Numbered from the stretch's first letter, positions 19,011-34,306 are shown. The stretch: 64,000 nt of DNA from Anisus vortex (GCA_949126835.1 OX421497.1:8962420-9026419); one strand, 5' to 3'. Made by a program: numbers and translations. Notes: a model not told the origin generated them from the letters alone.

Positions 19011-19974
19011 CATCTGCCACTGCAAATTACACCAAGAACGCACTGAGCATGCTAATTTAATAGCATGGATAGAAGCGCCATAGAAATGTCCATTCTAATT
19101 CGTATTCTTATATCATTCTTGGTTTTAAGAAATAGGGAAAGAGTTTGAAGGGGGGTAGGGTCAGTGCCATTTTTGCCGGCCCCATAATACCCATATGCTG
19201 TTAGCTCTACGTTGGAGTTGATACTATTGCATTTATACAAATTTAGTTTCTCATAATCTACTGCATATCCCTAATTCAAGAATTTGCTAAGTTAAAGTTG
19301 TTAGCTATATAGTATATCCCGCACACAAAGTGGATTCGCCCCTGATTGGATATTTTTAAAAAAGTTTAAGGGGTTGGCATTTCAAATATTTCCAATACAG
19401 GCATACTGAGAAAATCTACTGCACCGCCCTTTCCGTCCCCCAATCCTCAAAATTTTTGTAAATAATAGTCCCCATTCACCCCTCCACCTCCCAATGCATT
19501 GCCAGGTCTTCCGATACCTAGCAAGTCAAAATGTAACAAACTAAAATTATGTGACAATAAATGGCGTACATTTTGTTCATCGTGATTGAATTCAAACAGA
19601 AGCGTATTTATATAGAAAGTCTTCTAAGACGTCCGAGCATAATGCATAATAGAATACATTTTTTTTACTGGGACAGACCTACAAGAAGATGTCGACAAAT
19701 CATCATTTTGATGATAATGGTAATGAGTATTCACTCATTCGTTGACTAATGTCAAGAATGGAGAAATTCATCTTGTCAAGAATGGAGAAAAAGATAGCGC
19801 CAAGAAATCAAACATATATCCGTCTTGTCAATTCACATTGTCAAGATAGGGGAAATTCTACTTGTTAAGAAATTAAAATGCCAGCTTTTTTCCATAGTAG
19901 TTTTATTTTTTTTTCTGATGGAAAGCTCATTCGTGTAAACGTTTAAAAATCGACCTTTTCAAGGTTAGATTCAC
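19011..19974. other. Intergenic flank left of the satellite
   Basis: I see no gene. At about 19752-19870 the phrase TTGTCAAGAATGGAGAAA and variants recurs a few times as a weak tandem, directly before the main satellite begins. Confidence 0.5.
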
Positions 19975-22900
19975 TGTTTGCACCATCATAGTAGTAGTAT
20001 AGTATTTTTGATGGCAGGCTCACAATTCAGTGAATGAAACCCAACTTAGACAACTAGGTTGGAAAAATACACTTGCTTTGTGTTTGACTCCATCATAGTA
20101 GTATAGTATTCTTTTAGATGGCAGGCTCACAATTCAGTGATTGAAACCCAACTTACACAACTAGGTTGGAAAAATACAATTGCTTTGTGTTTGACTCCAT
20201 CATAGTAGTATAATAATTTTTTATTGATGGAAGGCTCAAAAGTCAGTGATTAAAACCCAACTTACACAACTAGGTTGGAAATATACACTTGCTTTGTGTT
20301 TGACTCCATCATAGATAGTATTCTTTTAGATGGCAGGCTCACAAGTCAGCGATTGAAACCCAACTAGATAACTAGGTTGGAAAAATACAATTGCTTTGTG
20401 TTTGACTCCATCATAGTAGTATAGTATTCTTTTAGATGGCAGGCTCACAAGTCAGCGATTGAAACCCAACTAGACAACTAGGTTGGAAAAATACAATTGC
20501 TTTGTGTTTGACTCCATCATAGTAGTATAGTATTCTTTTAGATGGCAGGCTCACAAGTCAGCGATTGAAACCCAACTAGACAACTAGGTTGGAAAAATAC
20601 AATTGCTTTGTGTTTGACTCCATCATAGTAGTATAGTATTCTTTTAGATGGCAGGCTCACAAGTCAGCGATTGAAACAAAACTTACACAACTAGGTTGGA
20701 AATATACACTTGCTTTGTGTTTGACTCCATCATAGTAGTATAGTATTTTTATAGATGGCAGGCTCACAAGTCAGCGATTGAAACCCAACTAGATAACTAG
20801 GTTGGAAAAATACAATTGCTTTGTGTTTGACTCCATCATAGTAGTATAATAATTTTTTATTGATGGAAGGCTCAAAAGTCAGTGATTGAAACCCAACTTA
20901 CACAACTAGGTTGGAAATATACACTTGCTTTGTGTTTGACTCCATCATAGATAGTATTCTTTTAGATGGCAGGCTACCAAGTCAATGATTGAAACCCAAC
21001 TAGATAACTAGGTTGGAAAAATACAATTGCTTTGTGTTTGACTCCATCATAGTAGTATAGTATTCTTTTAGATGGCAGGCTCACAAGTCAGCGATTGAAA
21101 CCCAACTAGACAACTAGGTTGGAAAAATACAATTGCTTTGTGTTTGACTCCATCATAGTAGTATAGTATTCTTTTAGATGGCAGGCTCAAAGTCAGTGAT
21201 TGAAACCCAACTTACACAACTAGGTTGGAAATATACACTTGCTTTGTGTTTGACTCCATCATAGTAGTATAGTATTTTTATAGATGGCAGGCTCACAAGT
21301 CAGCGATTGAAACCCAACTAGATAACTAGGTTGGAAAAATACAATTGCTTTGTGTTTGACTCCATCATAGTAGTATAATAATTTTTTATTGATGGAAGGC
21401 TCAAAAGTCAGTGATTGAAAGCCAACTTACACAACTAGGTTGGAAATATACACTTGCTTTGTGTTTGACTCCATTATAGATAGTATTCTTTTAGGTGGCA
21501 GGCTCACAAGTCAGCGATTGAAACCCAACTAGATAACTAGGTTGGAAAAATACAATTGCTTTGTGTTTGACTCCATCATAGTAGTATAGTATTCTTTTAG
21601 ATGGCAGGCTCACAAGTCAGCGATTGAAACCCAACTAGATAACTAGGTTGGAAAAATACAATTGCTTTGTGTTTGACTCCATCGTAGTAGTATAGTATTC
21701 TTTTAGATGGCAGGCTCACAAGTCAGCGATTGAAACCCAACTAGACAACTAGGTTGGAAAAATACAATTGCTTTGTGTTTGACTCCATCATAGTAGTATA
21801 GTATTCTTTTAGATGGCAGGCTCACAAGTCAGCGATTGAAACAAAACTTACACAACTAGGTTGGAAATATACACTTGCTTTGTGTTTGACTCCATCATAG
21901 TAGTATAGTATTTTTATAGATGGCAGGCTCACAAGTCAGCGATTGAAACCCAACTAGATAACTAGGTTGGAAAAATACAATTGCTTTGTGTTTGACTCCA
22001 TCATAGTAGTATAATAATTTTTTATTGATGGAAGGCTCAAAAGTCAGTGATTGAAACCCAACTTACACAACTAGGTTGGAAATATACACTTGCTTTGTGT
22101 TTGACTCCATCATAGATAGTATTCTTTTAGATGGCAGGCTCACAAGTCAGCGATTGAAACCCAACTAGATAACTAGGTTGGAAAAATACAATTGCTTTGT
22201 GTTTGACTCCATCATAGTAGTATAGTATTCTTTTAGATGGCAGGCTCACAAGAGTCAGCGATTGAAACCCAACTAGACAACTAGGTTGGAAAAATACAAT
22301 TGCTTTGTGTTTGACTCCATCATAGTAGTATAGTATTCTTTTAGATGGCAGGCTCACAAGTCAGTGATTGAAACCCAACTTACACAACTAGGTTGGAAAT
22401 ATACACTTGCTTTGTGTTTGACTCCATCATAGTAGTATAGTATTTTTATAGATGGCAGGCTCACAAGTCAGAGATTGAAACCCAACTAGATAACTAGGTT
22501 GGAAAAATACAATTGCTTTGTGTTTGACTCCATCATAGTAGTATAATAATTTTTTATTGATGGAAGGCTCAAAAGTCAGTGATTGAAAGCCAACTTACAC
22601 AACTAGGTTGGAAATATACACTTGCTTTGTGTTTGACTCCATTATAGATAGTATTCTTTTAGATGGCAGGCTCACAAGTCAGCGATTGAAACCCAACTAG
22701 ATAACTAGGTTGGAAAAATACAATTGCTTTGTGTTTGACTCCATCATAGTAGTATAGTATTCTTTTAGATGGCAGGCTCACAAGTCAGCGATTGAAACCC
22801 AACTAGATAACTAGGTTGGAAAAATACAATTGCTTTGTGTTTGACTCCATCGTAGTAGTATAGTATTCTTTTAGATGGCAGGCTCACAAGTCAGCGATTG

Positions 22901-25900
22901 AAACCCAACTAGATAACTAGGTTGGAAAATTACAATTGCTTTGTGTTTGACTCTATCATAGTAGTATAGTATTCTTTTAGATGGCAGGCTCACAAGTCAG
23001 CGATTGAAAATTGACTCCATCATAGTAGTATAGTATTCTTATAGATGGCAGGTTCACAAGTCAGCGATTAAAACCCAACTAGATAACTAGGTTGGAAAAA
23101 TACAATTGCTTTGTGTTTGTTTGACTCCATCATAGTAGTATAGTATTCTTTTTGATGGAAGGCTTACAAGTCAGTGATTGAAACCCAACTTACACAACTA
23201 GGTTGGAAATATACACTTGCTTTGTGTTTGACTCCATCATAGTAGTATAGTATTCTTATAGATGGCAGGCTCACAAGTCAGCGATTGAAACCCAACTAGA
23301 TAACTAGGTTGGAAAAATACAATTGCTTTGTGTTTGTTTGACTCCATCATAGTAGTAGTAGTATAATATTCTTTTTGATGGAAGGCTCAAAAGTCAGTGA
23401 TTGAAACCCAACTTACACAACTAGGTTGGAAATATACACTTGCTTTGTGTTTGACTCCATCATAGTAGTATAGTATTCTTTAAGATGACAGGCTCAAAGT
23501 CAGCGATTGAAACCCAACTAAATAACTAGGTTGGAAAAATACAATTGCTTTGTGTTTGACTCCATCATAGTAGTATAGTATTCTTTTAGATGGCAGGCTC
23601 ACAAGTCAGCGATTGAAACCCAACTAGATAACTAAGTTGGAAAAATACAATTGCTTTGTGTTTGACTCCATCATAGTAGTATAATATTTTTATATTGATG
23701 GAAGGCTCAAAAGTCAGTGATTGAAAGCCAACTTACACAACTAGGTTGGTCATATACACTTGCTTTGTGTTTGACTCCATCATAGTAGTATAGTATTCTT
23801 TTAGATGGCAGGCTCACTAGTCAGCGATTGAAACCCAACTAGATAACTAGGTTGGAAAAATACAATTGCTTTGTGTTTGACTCCATCATAGTAGTATAGT
23901 ATTCTTTTAGATGGCAGGCTCACAGGTCAGCGATTGAAACCCAACTAGATAACTAGGTTGGAAAAACACAATTGCTTTGTTTTTGACTCCATCATAGTAG
24001 TATAGTATTCTTTTAGATGGCAGGCTCAAAAGTCAGCGATTGAAACCCAACAAGATAACTAGGTTGGAAAAATACAATTGCTTTGTGTTTGACTCCATCA
24101 TAGTATTATAGTATTCTTTTAGATGGCAGCCTCACAAGTCAGCGATTGAAACCCAACTAGATAACTAGGTTGGAAAAATACAATTGCTTTGTGTTTGACT
24201 CCATCATAGTAGTATAGTATTCTTTTAGATGGCAGGCTCACAAGTCAGCGATTGAAACCCAACTAGATAACTAGGTTGGAAAAATACAATTGCTTTGTAT
24301 TTGACTCCATCATAGTAGTATAGTATTCTTTTAGATGGCAGGCTCACAAGTCAGCGATTGAAACCCAACTAGATAACTAGGTTGGAAAAACACAACTGTT
24401 TGTGTTTGACTCCATCATAGTAGTATAGTATTCTTTTAGATGGCAGGCTCACAAGTCAGCGATTGAAACCCAACTAGATAACTAGGTTGGAAAAATACAA
24501 TTGCTTTGTGTTTGACTCCATCATAGTAGTATAGTATTCTTTTAGATGGCAGGCTCACAAGTCAGCGATTGAAACCCAACTAGATAACTAGGTTGGAAAA
24601 ATACAATTGCTTTGTATTTGACTCCATCATAGTAGTATAGTATTCTTTTAGATGGCAGGCTCACAAGTCAGCGATTGAAACCCAACTAGATAACTAGGTT
24701 GGAAAAACACAACTGTTTTGTGTTTGACTCCATCATAGTAGTATAGTATTCTTTTAGATGGCAGGCTCACAAGTCAGTGATTGAAACCCAACTTACACAA
24801 CTAGGTTGGACATATACACTTGCTTTGTGTTTGACTCTATCATAGTAGTAGTAGTATAATATATTCTTTTTGATGGAAGGCTCAAAAGTCAGTGATTGAA
24901 AGCCAACTTACACAACTAGGTTGGTCATATACACTTGCTTTGTGTTTGACTCCATCATAGTAGTATAGTATTCTTTTAGATGGCAGGCTCACTAGTCAGC
25001 GATTGAAACCCAACTAGATAACTAGGTTGGAAAAATACAATTGCTTTGTGTTTGACTCCATCATAGTAGTATAGTATTCTTTTAGATGGCAGGCTCACAG
25101 GTCAGCGATTGAAACCCAACAAGATAACTAGGTTGGAAAAACACAATTGCTTTGTGTTTGACTCCATCATAGTAGTATAGTATTCTTTTAGATGGCAGGC
25201 TCAAAATGCAGCGATTGAAACCCAACAAGATAACTAGGTTGGAAAAATACAATTGCTTTGTGTTTGACTCCATCATAGTATTATAGTATTCTTTTAGATG
25301 GCAGCCTCACAAGTCAGCGATTGAAACCCAACTAGATAACTAGGTTGGAAAAATACAATTGCTTTGTGTTTGACTCCATCATAGTAGTATAGTATTCTTT
25401 TAGATGGCAGGCTCACAAGTCAGCGATTGAAACCCAACTAGATATTTAGGTTGGAAAAATACAATTGCTTTGTATTTGACTCCATCATAGTAGTATAGTA
25501 TTCTTTTAGATGGCAGGCTCACAAGTCAGCGATTGAAACCCAACTAGATAACTAGGTTGGAAAAATACAATTGCTTTGTATTTGACTCCATCATAGTAGT
25601 ATAATATTTTTATATTGATGGAAGGCTCAAAAGTCAGTGATTGAAAGCCAACTTACACAACTAGGTTGGAAATATACACTTGCTTTGTGTTTGACTCCAT
25701 TATAGATAGTATTCTTTTAGATGGCAGGCTCACAAGTCAGCGATTGAAACCCAACTAGATAACTAGGTTGGAAAAATACAATTGCTTTGTGTTTGACTCC
25801 ATCATAGTAGTATAGTATTCTTTTAGATGGCAGGCTCACAAGTCAGCGATTGAAACCCAACTAGATAACTAGGTTGGAAAAATACAATTGCTTTGTGTTT

Positions 25901-28900
25901 GACTCCATCGTAGTAGTATAGTATTCTTTTAGATGGCAGGCTCACAAGTCAGCGATTGAAACCCAACTAGATAACTAGGTTGGAAAATTACAATTGCTTT
26001 GTGTTTGACTCCATCATAGTAGTATAGTATTCTTTTAGATGGCAGGCTCACAAGTCAGTGATTGAAACCCAACTTACACAACTAGGTTGGACATATACAC
26101 TTGCTTTGTGTTTGACTCTATCATAGTAGTAGTAGTATAATATATTCTTTTTGATGGAAGGCTCAAAAGTCAGTGATTGAAAGCCAACTTACACAACTAG
26201 GTTGGTCATATACACTTGCTTTGTGTTTGACTCCATCATAGTAGTATAGTATTCTTTTAGATGGCAGGCTCAAAATGCAGCGATTGAAACCCAACAAGAT
26301 AACTAGGTTGGAAAAATACAATTGCTTTGTGTTTGACTCCATCATAGTATTATAGTATTCTTTTAGATGGCAGCCTCACAAGTCAGCGATTGAAACCCAA
26401 CTAGATAACTAGGTTGGAAAAATACAATTGCTTTGTGTTTGACTCCATCATAGTAGTATAGTATTCTTTTAGATGGCAGGCTCACAAGTCAGCGATTGAA
26501 ACCCAACTAGATATTTAGGTTGGAAAAATACAATTGCTTTGTATTTGACTCCATCATAGTAGTATAGTATTCTTTTAGATGGCAGGCTCACAAGTCAGCG
26601 ATTGAAACCCAAATAGATAACTAGGTTGGAAAAATACAATTGCTTTGTATTTGACTCCATCATAGTAGTATAGTATTCTTTTAGATGGCAGGCTCACAAG
26701 TCAGCGATTGAAACCCAACTAGATAACTAGGTTGGAAAAACACAACTGTTTTGTGTTTGACTCCATCATAGTAGTATAGTATTCTTTTAGATGGCAGGCT
26801 CACAAGTCAGTGATTGAAACCCAACTTACACAACTAGGTTGGACATATACACTTGCTTTGTGTTTGACTCTATCATAGTAGTATAGTATTCTTTTAGATG
26901 GCAGGCTCACAAGTCAGCGATTGAAACCCAACTAGATAACTAGGTTGGAAAAATACCATTGCTTTGTGTTTGACTCCATCATAGTAGTATAGTAATCTTT
27001 TAGATGGCAGGCTCACAAGTCAGCGATTGAAACCCAACTAGATAACTAGGTTGGAAAAATACAATTGCTTTGTGTTTGACTCCATCATAGTAGTATAGTA
27101 ATCTTTTAGATGGCAGGCTCACAAGTCAGCGATTGAAACCCAACTAGATAACTAGGTTGGAAAAATACCATTGCTTTGTGTTTGACTCCATCATAGTAGT
27201 ATAGTAATCTTTTAGATGGCAGGCTCACAAGTCAGCGATTGAAACCCAACTAGATAACTAGGTTGGAAAAATACAATTGCTTTGTGTTTGACTCCATCAT
27301 AGTAGTATAGTAATCTTTTAGATGGCAGGCTCACAAGTCAGCGATTGAAACCCAACTAGATAACTAGGTTGGAAAAATACAATTGCTTTGTGTTTGACTC
27401 CATCATAGTAGTATAATAATTTTTTATTGATGGAAGGCTCAAAAGTCAGTGATTGAAACCCAACTTACACAACTAGGTTGGAAATATATACTTGCTTTGT
27501 GTTTGACTCCATCATAGATAGTATTCTTTTAGATGACAGGCTCACAAGTCAGCGATTGAAACCCAACTAGATAACTAGGTTGGAAAAATACAATTGCTTT
27601 GTGTTTGACTCCATCATAGTAGTATAGTAATCTTTTAGATGGCAGGCTCACAAGTCAGCGATTGAAACCCAACTAGATAACTAGGTTGGAAAAATACAAT
27701 TGCTTTGTGTTTGACTCCATCATAGTAGTATAGTATTCTTTTAGATGGCAGGCTCACAAGTCAGCGATTGAAACCCAACTAGATAACTAGGTTGGAAAAA
27801 TACAATTGCTTTGTGTTTGACTCCATCATAGTAGTATAGTATTCTTTTAGATGGCAGGCTCACAAGTCAGCGATTGAAACCCAACTAGACAACTAGGTTG
27901 GAAAAATACAATTGCTTTGTGTTTGACTCCATCATAGTAGTATAGTATTCTTTTAGATGGCAGGCTCACAAGTCAGTGATTGAAACCCAACTTACACAAC
28001 TAGGTTGGAAATATACACTTGCTTTGTGTTTGACTCCATCATAGTAGTATAGTATTCTTATAGATGGCAGGCTCACAAGTCAGCGATTGAAACCCAACTA
28101 GATAACTAGGTTGGAAAAATACAATTGCTTTGTGTTTGACTCCATTATAGTAGTATAATAATTTTGTATTGATGGAAGGCTCAAAAGTCAGTGATTGAAA
28201 CCCAACTTACAAAACTAGGTTGGAAATATACACTTGCTTTGTGTTTGACTCCATTATAGATAGTATTCTTTTAGATGGAAGGCTCACAAGTCAGCGATTG
28301 AAACCCAACTAGATAACTAGGTTGGAAAAATACAATTGCTTTGTGTTTGACTCCATCATAGTAGTATAGTATTCTTTTAGATGGAAGGCTCACAAGTCAG
28401 CGATTGAAACCAAACTAGATAACTAGGTTGGAAAAATACAATTGCTTTGTTTTTGATTCCATCATAATAGTATAGTATTCTTTTTGATGGAAGGCTCAAA
28501 AGTAAGCGATTGAAACCCAACTAGATAACTAGGTTGGAAAAATACAATTGCTTTGTGTTTGACTCCATCATAGTAGTATAGTATTCTTTTAGATGGCAGG
28601 CTCACAAGTCAGCGATTGAAACCCAACTAAAGAACTAGGTTGGAAAAATACAATTGCTTTGTGTTTGACTCCATCATAGTAGTATAATATACTTTTTGAT
28701 GGAAGGCTCAAAAGTCAGTGATTGAAACCCAACTTACACAACTAGGTTGGAAAAATACAATTGCTTTGTGTTTGACTCCATCGTAGTAGTATAGTATTCT
28801 TTTAGATGGCAGGCTCACAAGTCAGCGATTGAAAGCCAACTAGATAACTAGGTTGGAAAAATACAATTGCTTTGTGTTTGACTCCATCATAGTAGTATAA

Positions 28901-31900
28901 TAATTTTTTATTGATGGAAGGCTCAAAAGTCAGTGATTGAAACCCAACTTACACAACTAGGTTGGAAATATACACTTGCTTTGTGTTTGACTCCATCATA
29001 GATAGTATTCTTTTAGATGTCAGGATCACAAGTCAGCGATTGAAACCCAACTAGATAACTAGGTTGGAAAAATACAATTGCTTTGTGTTTGACTCCATCA
29101 TAGTAGTATAGTATTCTTTTAGATGGCAGGCTCACAAGTCAGCGATTGAAACCCAACTAGATAACTAGGTTGGAAAAATACAATTGCTTTGTGTTTGACT
29201 CCATCATAGTAGTATAGTATTCTTTTAGATGGCAGGCTCACAAGTCAGCGATTGAAACCCAACTAGACAACTAGGTTGGAAAAATACAATTGCTTTGTGT
29301 TTGACTCCATCATAGTAGTATAGTATTCTTTTAGATGGCAGGCTCACAAGTCAGTGATTGAAACCCAACTTACACAACTAGGTTGGAAATATACACTTGC
29401 TTTGTGCTTTACTCCATCATAGTAGTATAGTATTCTTATAGATGGCAGGCTCACAAGTCAGCGATTGAAACCCAACTAGATAACTAGGTTGGGATAACTA
29501 GGTTGGAAAAATACAATTGCTTTGTGTTTGACTCCATCATAGTAGTATAATAATTTTTTATTGATGGAAGGCTCAAAAGTCAGTGATTGAAACCCAACTT
29601 ACACAACTAGGTTGGGAATATACACTTGCTTTGTGTTTGACTCCATTATAGATAGTATTCTTTTAGATGGAAGGCTCACAAGTCAGCGATTGAAACCCAA
29701 CTAGATAACTAGGTTGGAAAAATACAATTGCTTTGTGTTTGACTCCATCATAGTAGTATAGTATTCCTTTAGATGGCAGGCTCACAAGTCAGCGATTGAA
29801 ACCCAACTAGATAACTAGGTTGGAAAAATACAATTGCTTTGTGTTTGACTCCATCATAGTAGTATAGTATTCTTTTAGATGGCAGGCTCACAAGTCAGCG
29901 ATTGAAACCCAACTAGATAACTAGGTTGAAAAAATACAATTGCTTTGTGTTTGACTCCATCATAGTAGTATAGTTTTCTTTTAGATGGCAGGCTCACAAG
30001 TCAGCGATTGAAACCCAACTAGACAACTAGGTTGGAAAAATACAATTGCTTTGTGTTTGACTCCATCATAGTAGTATAGTATTCTTTTAGATGGCAGGCT
30101 CACAAGTCAGCGATTGAAACCCAACTAGATAACTAGGTTGGAAAAATACAATTGCTTTGTGTTTGACTCCATCATAGTAGTATAGTATTCTTTTAGATGG
30201 CAGGCTGACAAGTCAGCGATTGAAACCCAACTTACACAACTAGGTTGGAAAAATACAATTGCTTTGTGTTTGACTCCATAATAGTAGTATAGTATTCTTT
30301 TAGATGGCAGGCTCACAAGTCAGCGATTGAAACCCAACTAGATAACTAGGTTGGAAAAATACAATTGCTTTGTGTTTGACTCCATCATAGTAGTATAATA
30401 ATTTTTTATTGATGGAAGGCTCAAAAGTCAGTGATTGAAACCCAACTTACACAACTAGGTTGGAAATATACACTTGCTTTGTGTTTGACTCCATCATAGA
30501 TAGTATTCTTTTAGATGGCAGGCTCACAAGTCAGCGATTGAAACCCAACTAGATAACTAGGTTGAAAAAATACAATTGCTTTGTGTTTGACTCCATCATA
30601 GTAGTATAGTATTCTTTTAGATGGCAGGCTCACAAGTCAGCAATTGAAACCCAACTAGATAACTAGGTTGGAAAAATACAATTGCTTTGTGTTTGACTCC
30701 ATCATAGTAGTATAGTATTCTTTTAGATGGCAGGCTCACAAGTCAGCGATTGAAACCCAACTAGACAACTAGGTTGGAAAAATACAATTGCTTTGTGTTT
30801 GACTCCATCATAGTAGTATAGTATTCTTTTAGATGGCAGGCTCACAAGTCAGTGATTGAAACCCAACTAGATAACTAGGTTGGAAAAATACAATTGCTTT
30901 GTGTTTGACTCCGTCATAGTAGTATAGTATTCTTTTAGATGGCAGGCTCACAAGTCAGCGATTGAAACCCAACTAGATAACTAGGTTGAAAAAATACAAT
31001 TGCTTTGTGTTTGACTCCATCATAGTAGTATAGTATTCTTTTAGATGGCAGGCTCACAAGTCAGCGATTGAAACCCAACTAGACAACTAGGTTGGAAAAA
31101 TACAATTGCTTTGTGTTTGACTCCATCATAGTAGTATAGTATTCTTTTAGATGGCAGGCTCACAAGTCAGTGATTGAAACCCAACTTACACAACTAGGTT
31201 GGAAATATACACTTGCTTTGTGTTTGACTCCATCATAGTAGTATAGTATTCTTATAGATGGCAGGCTCACAAGTCAGCGATTAAAACCCAACTAGATAAC
31301 TAGGTTGGAAAAATACAATTGCTTTGTGTTTGACTCCATCATAGTAGTATAATAATTTTTTATTGATGGAAGGCTCAAAAGTCAGTGATTGAAACCCAAC
31401 TTACACAACTAGGTTGGAAATATACACTTGCTTTGTGTTTGACTCCATTATAGATAGTATTCTTTTAGATGGCAGGCTCACAAGTCAGCGATTGAAACCC
31501 AACTAGATAACTAGGTTGGAAAAATACAATTGCTTTGTGTTTGACTCCATCATAGTAGTATAGTATTCTTTTAGATGGCAGGCTGACAAGTCAGCGATTG
31601 AAACCCAACTTACACAACTAGGTTGGAAAAATACAATTGCTTTGTGTTTGACTCCATCATAGTAGTATAGTATTCTTTTAGATGGCAGGCTCACAAGTCA
31701 GCGATTGAAACCCAACTAGACAACTAGGTTGGAAAAATACAATTGCTTTGTGTTTGTTTGACTTTATCATAGTAGTAGTAGTAAATATTCTTTTTTGATG
31801 GAAGGCTCAAAAGTCAGTGATTGAAACCCAACTTACACAACTAGGTTGGAAATATACACTTGCTTTGTGTTTGACTCCATCATAGTAGTATAGTATTCTT

Positions 31901-32238
31901 TTAGATAGCAGGCTCACAAGTCAGCGATTGAAACCCAACTAGATAACTAGGTTGGAAAATTACAATTGCTTTGTGTTTGACTCCATCATAGTAGTATAAT
32001 ATTTTTTTATTGATGGAAGGCTCAAAAGTCAGTGATTGAAACTTACACAACTAGGTTGGAAATATACACTTGCATTGTGTTTGACTCCATCATAGTAGTA
32101 TAGTATTCTTTTAGATGGCAGGCTCACAAGTCAGCGATTGAAACCCAACTAGACAACTAGGTTGGAAAAATACAATTGCTTTGTGTTTGACTCCATCATA
32201 GTAGTATAATAATTTTTTATTGATGGAAGGCTCAAAAA
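19975..32238. repeat. 12.3-kb satellite array, about 106-bp monomer, higher-order structure
   Basis: Roughly 115 head-to-tail monomers of about 106 bp share GGCAGGCTCACAAGTCAGCG, ATTGAAACCCAACTAG, ATAACTAGGTTGG and TGCTTTGTGTTTGACTCCAT. At least two monomer classes exist: CTAGATAACTAGG with AAATACAATT, and CTTACACAACTAGG with ATATACACTT. A marker variant (TTTTTTATTGATGGAAGG) near 20217, 20853, 21383, 22015 and 22548 alternates between about 630 and 530 bp, giving an 11-monomer period near 1.16 kb. Another variant near 24845 and 26125 gives a 12-monomer period. Open frames inside are repeat artefacts. Confidence 0.97.
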
Positions 32239-34306
32239 CAACTCTGTACATATTTAATTTTTTTTTTCATTCAAGCGGTTATGGTTGAATCTGTTTATTT
32301 GATACAATGTTAGTAAATGATTACGCAAGGCTCTGGCCGTGTAACAGCATCTTCATTATAAAATTGACATCTAATTAATCAAACACTCAGGACACTTAGC
32401 CAATATTCACACATTGAAGCAAGACATTCCTTAGCTCCCACTGAGCTATACATATTGATATATGGAGTGCTCTAGCACTTAAAATAAAGCATAAAAGTAT
32501 AGAGCGTTCTCAGTAGGCTGAGCTTAAGTTTTTTTGTGTAAATTTAGTGACGTATTTGTGTAAATATAGAACCCACTTGAGGTACAAACGTAACGTGGTG
32601 AAAGTGAAGTACTTCTTTATCATGCAAAATTCACATCTGAATATTGGCTATCCTACTCAAAAATAAGGAGGTAAATAGTAGTACTGTAGATGAATTGATT
32701 AATGTGATTAGGCTAGGGCCGGCTAGACCTATTTACACTTTCAATTTCACTTTATAGGCCTACACTTTTAATGTTTCGTATGCTAGGCTACGATGTCAAG
32801 CGATATTGTTGGTGAATAGGCTATCTAGTCAAGTAACTATTAGGCTCACATCGTCTATGATCTATGTCTATGATAATAATAAAATAGCCTATTTTATTTA
32901 ACATACATAATACAGCTTAAATCTTAATAAGACTTAAAACACAACACATCATTTAAAAAAAGCTCGAGCCTATATGAAACTTTATTAATACAGCGGCCAT
33001 TTTTAATTGTACACCATTACTCAAAGTAAACACAAATCACGTGCTTTTTGCCACGGGATTGCAAACGCCCTATAGGCAAAATTCAGACTTTTATAAATAG
33101 ATCATTGGAGCGTATGCTAATGGACTATTTTAGACACTGACATACATACTCATTTCAAAGAAAGCATTTTCCGGAAATGCTTTCGTGAAAATGAAGCTTG
33201 CAAAATGGAGTATGATCTTTTTTGATTGAATGTTTTGAATGCCTATAACATGAATAATATCTTGGTATGCATTTTATTTTCTACACTTAATTAAACATTT
33301 ATTTTGTTAGTTTTCATGTCAATCTTTAAAAATGCCACATTATTGTTAATTACTAATAAAACAATATCAATGGGGTTTTAAAAGAAAAGTATTTCAAACA
33401 ATTTCATAAAGTAGATGTTTAAGTTAATGATTATGTTTGTCAGTGTCCAAAATAGGCCATATGTATACGCACCAGCACATAATCAGTAATCTATATTGAA
33501 CAAATTCAAAAAAGAGCTGCAAGGTTCATAACTAGTGAAGATTACCAATTAACAAGAGTGACACTATTAGTCAAATCACTAAACCTAGAAACACTAGAAG
33601 ACAGAAGGGCAAAGAGTTAAGTAGTAATAATGCATAAGGCATTAAACTCTAATTTAGAAATACAACCAAAAAACAACCTGTTGCAAAGCTCAGATAGACA
33701 TAAAGACAAAAACACTTTCCTTGTCCCTTATGCGAGAACAAATGCATATAAGTACTCTTTCTTCCCGAGTGGCATTCGGGCATGGAATGGGTTGCCTGAA
33801 CAAACCAGGAAAACCAGTAACTTAACATCATTTAAAACATTAATAAAAATGCAAGACTAGACTCGGACCACGAATGAGCGTAGGACGCACTAATCTTCTT
33901 TATAGAAGGAGCGTCTGTAATGTATAAGATAAAATAAGATATATAAATATCTGCATTTTCCCTGTCAAATTTAAGTGATTTGGCAAATAGCCGAATGATT
34001 CATCGTGACAAAGTCCAGTTAGATGACAGGACAATAACACAAGAAAGCATGGCAACCAGGTCATGAAACTAGTACAATGCATTATAATAACACAATATAA
34101 TGATGGTCGAGAATTTTTAGTCAGTACAAAGTTAAGCATTCACTCTTACGGTACAAGACGTATTAACAATTTTATTTTGATGGAATAATAAGCGCCTGTG
34201 ATATACTATTTAATATAATAGTAGTTTGAAACGCTAGTATTATAAATGTATTGTAATATTATTAGCCTGAAAATTAAACTAAAAATGGACAATCCTTTAT
34301 TTCTAG
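32239..34306. other. Kinase B upstream sequence, homologous to intron 4 of copy C
   Basis: Segments such as GATACAATGTTAGTAAATGA, CCAGTTAGATGACAGGACAA and CATTCACTCTTACGGTA match 63490-63830 in intron 4 of copy C. The satellite therefore ends inside what was intron 4 of copy B. A LINE fragment (33485-33930) is inserted here. I found no exons 0-4 for copy B. Confidence 0.75.
33485..33930 (+). mobile_element. LINE 3' fragment (jockey/Rex/CR1-like)
   Basis: Translation gives LEQIQKRAARFITSEDYQ and, after one stop, YARTNAYKYSFFPSGIRAWN followed by GLPEQTRKTSNLTSFKTL. The order (QxRAARF, SFFPxxIRxWNxLP, SxxxFK) is the end of a LINE RT polyprotein. A GATAAAATAAGATATA tail follows. It is absent from the matching intron of copy C. 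Confidence 0.82.

Noticed and set aside
22127..31694. Minus-strand frames such as LPSKRILYYYDGVKHKAI
   Set aside because: They are translations of the satellite monomer. As 106 is not a multiple of three, they break after about two units.
19975..32238. CRISPR-like array: repeats contain ATTGAAAC, the usual 3' end of many CRISPR repeats
   Set aside because: The whole 106-bp monomer is conserved, with no short fixed repeat separated by unique spacers. The context is eukaryotic and no cas genes are present.
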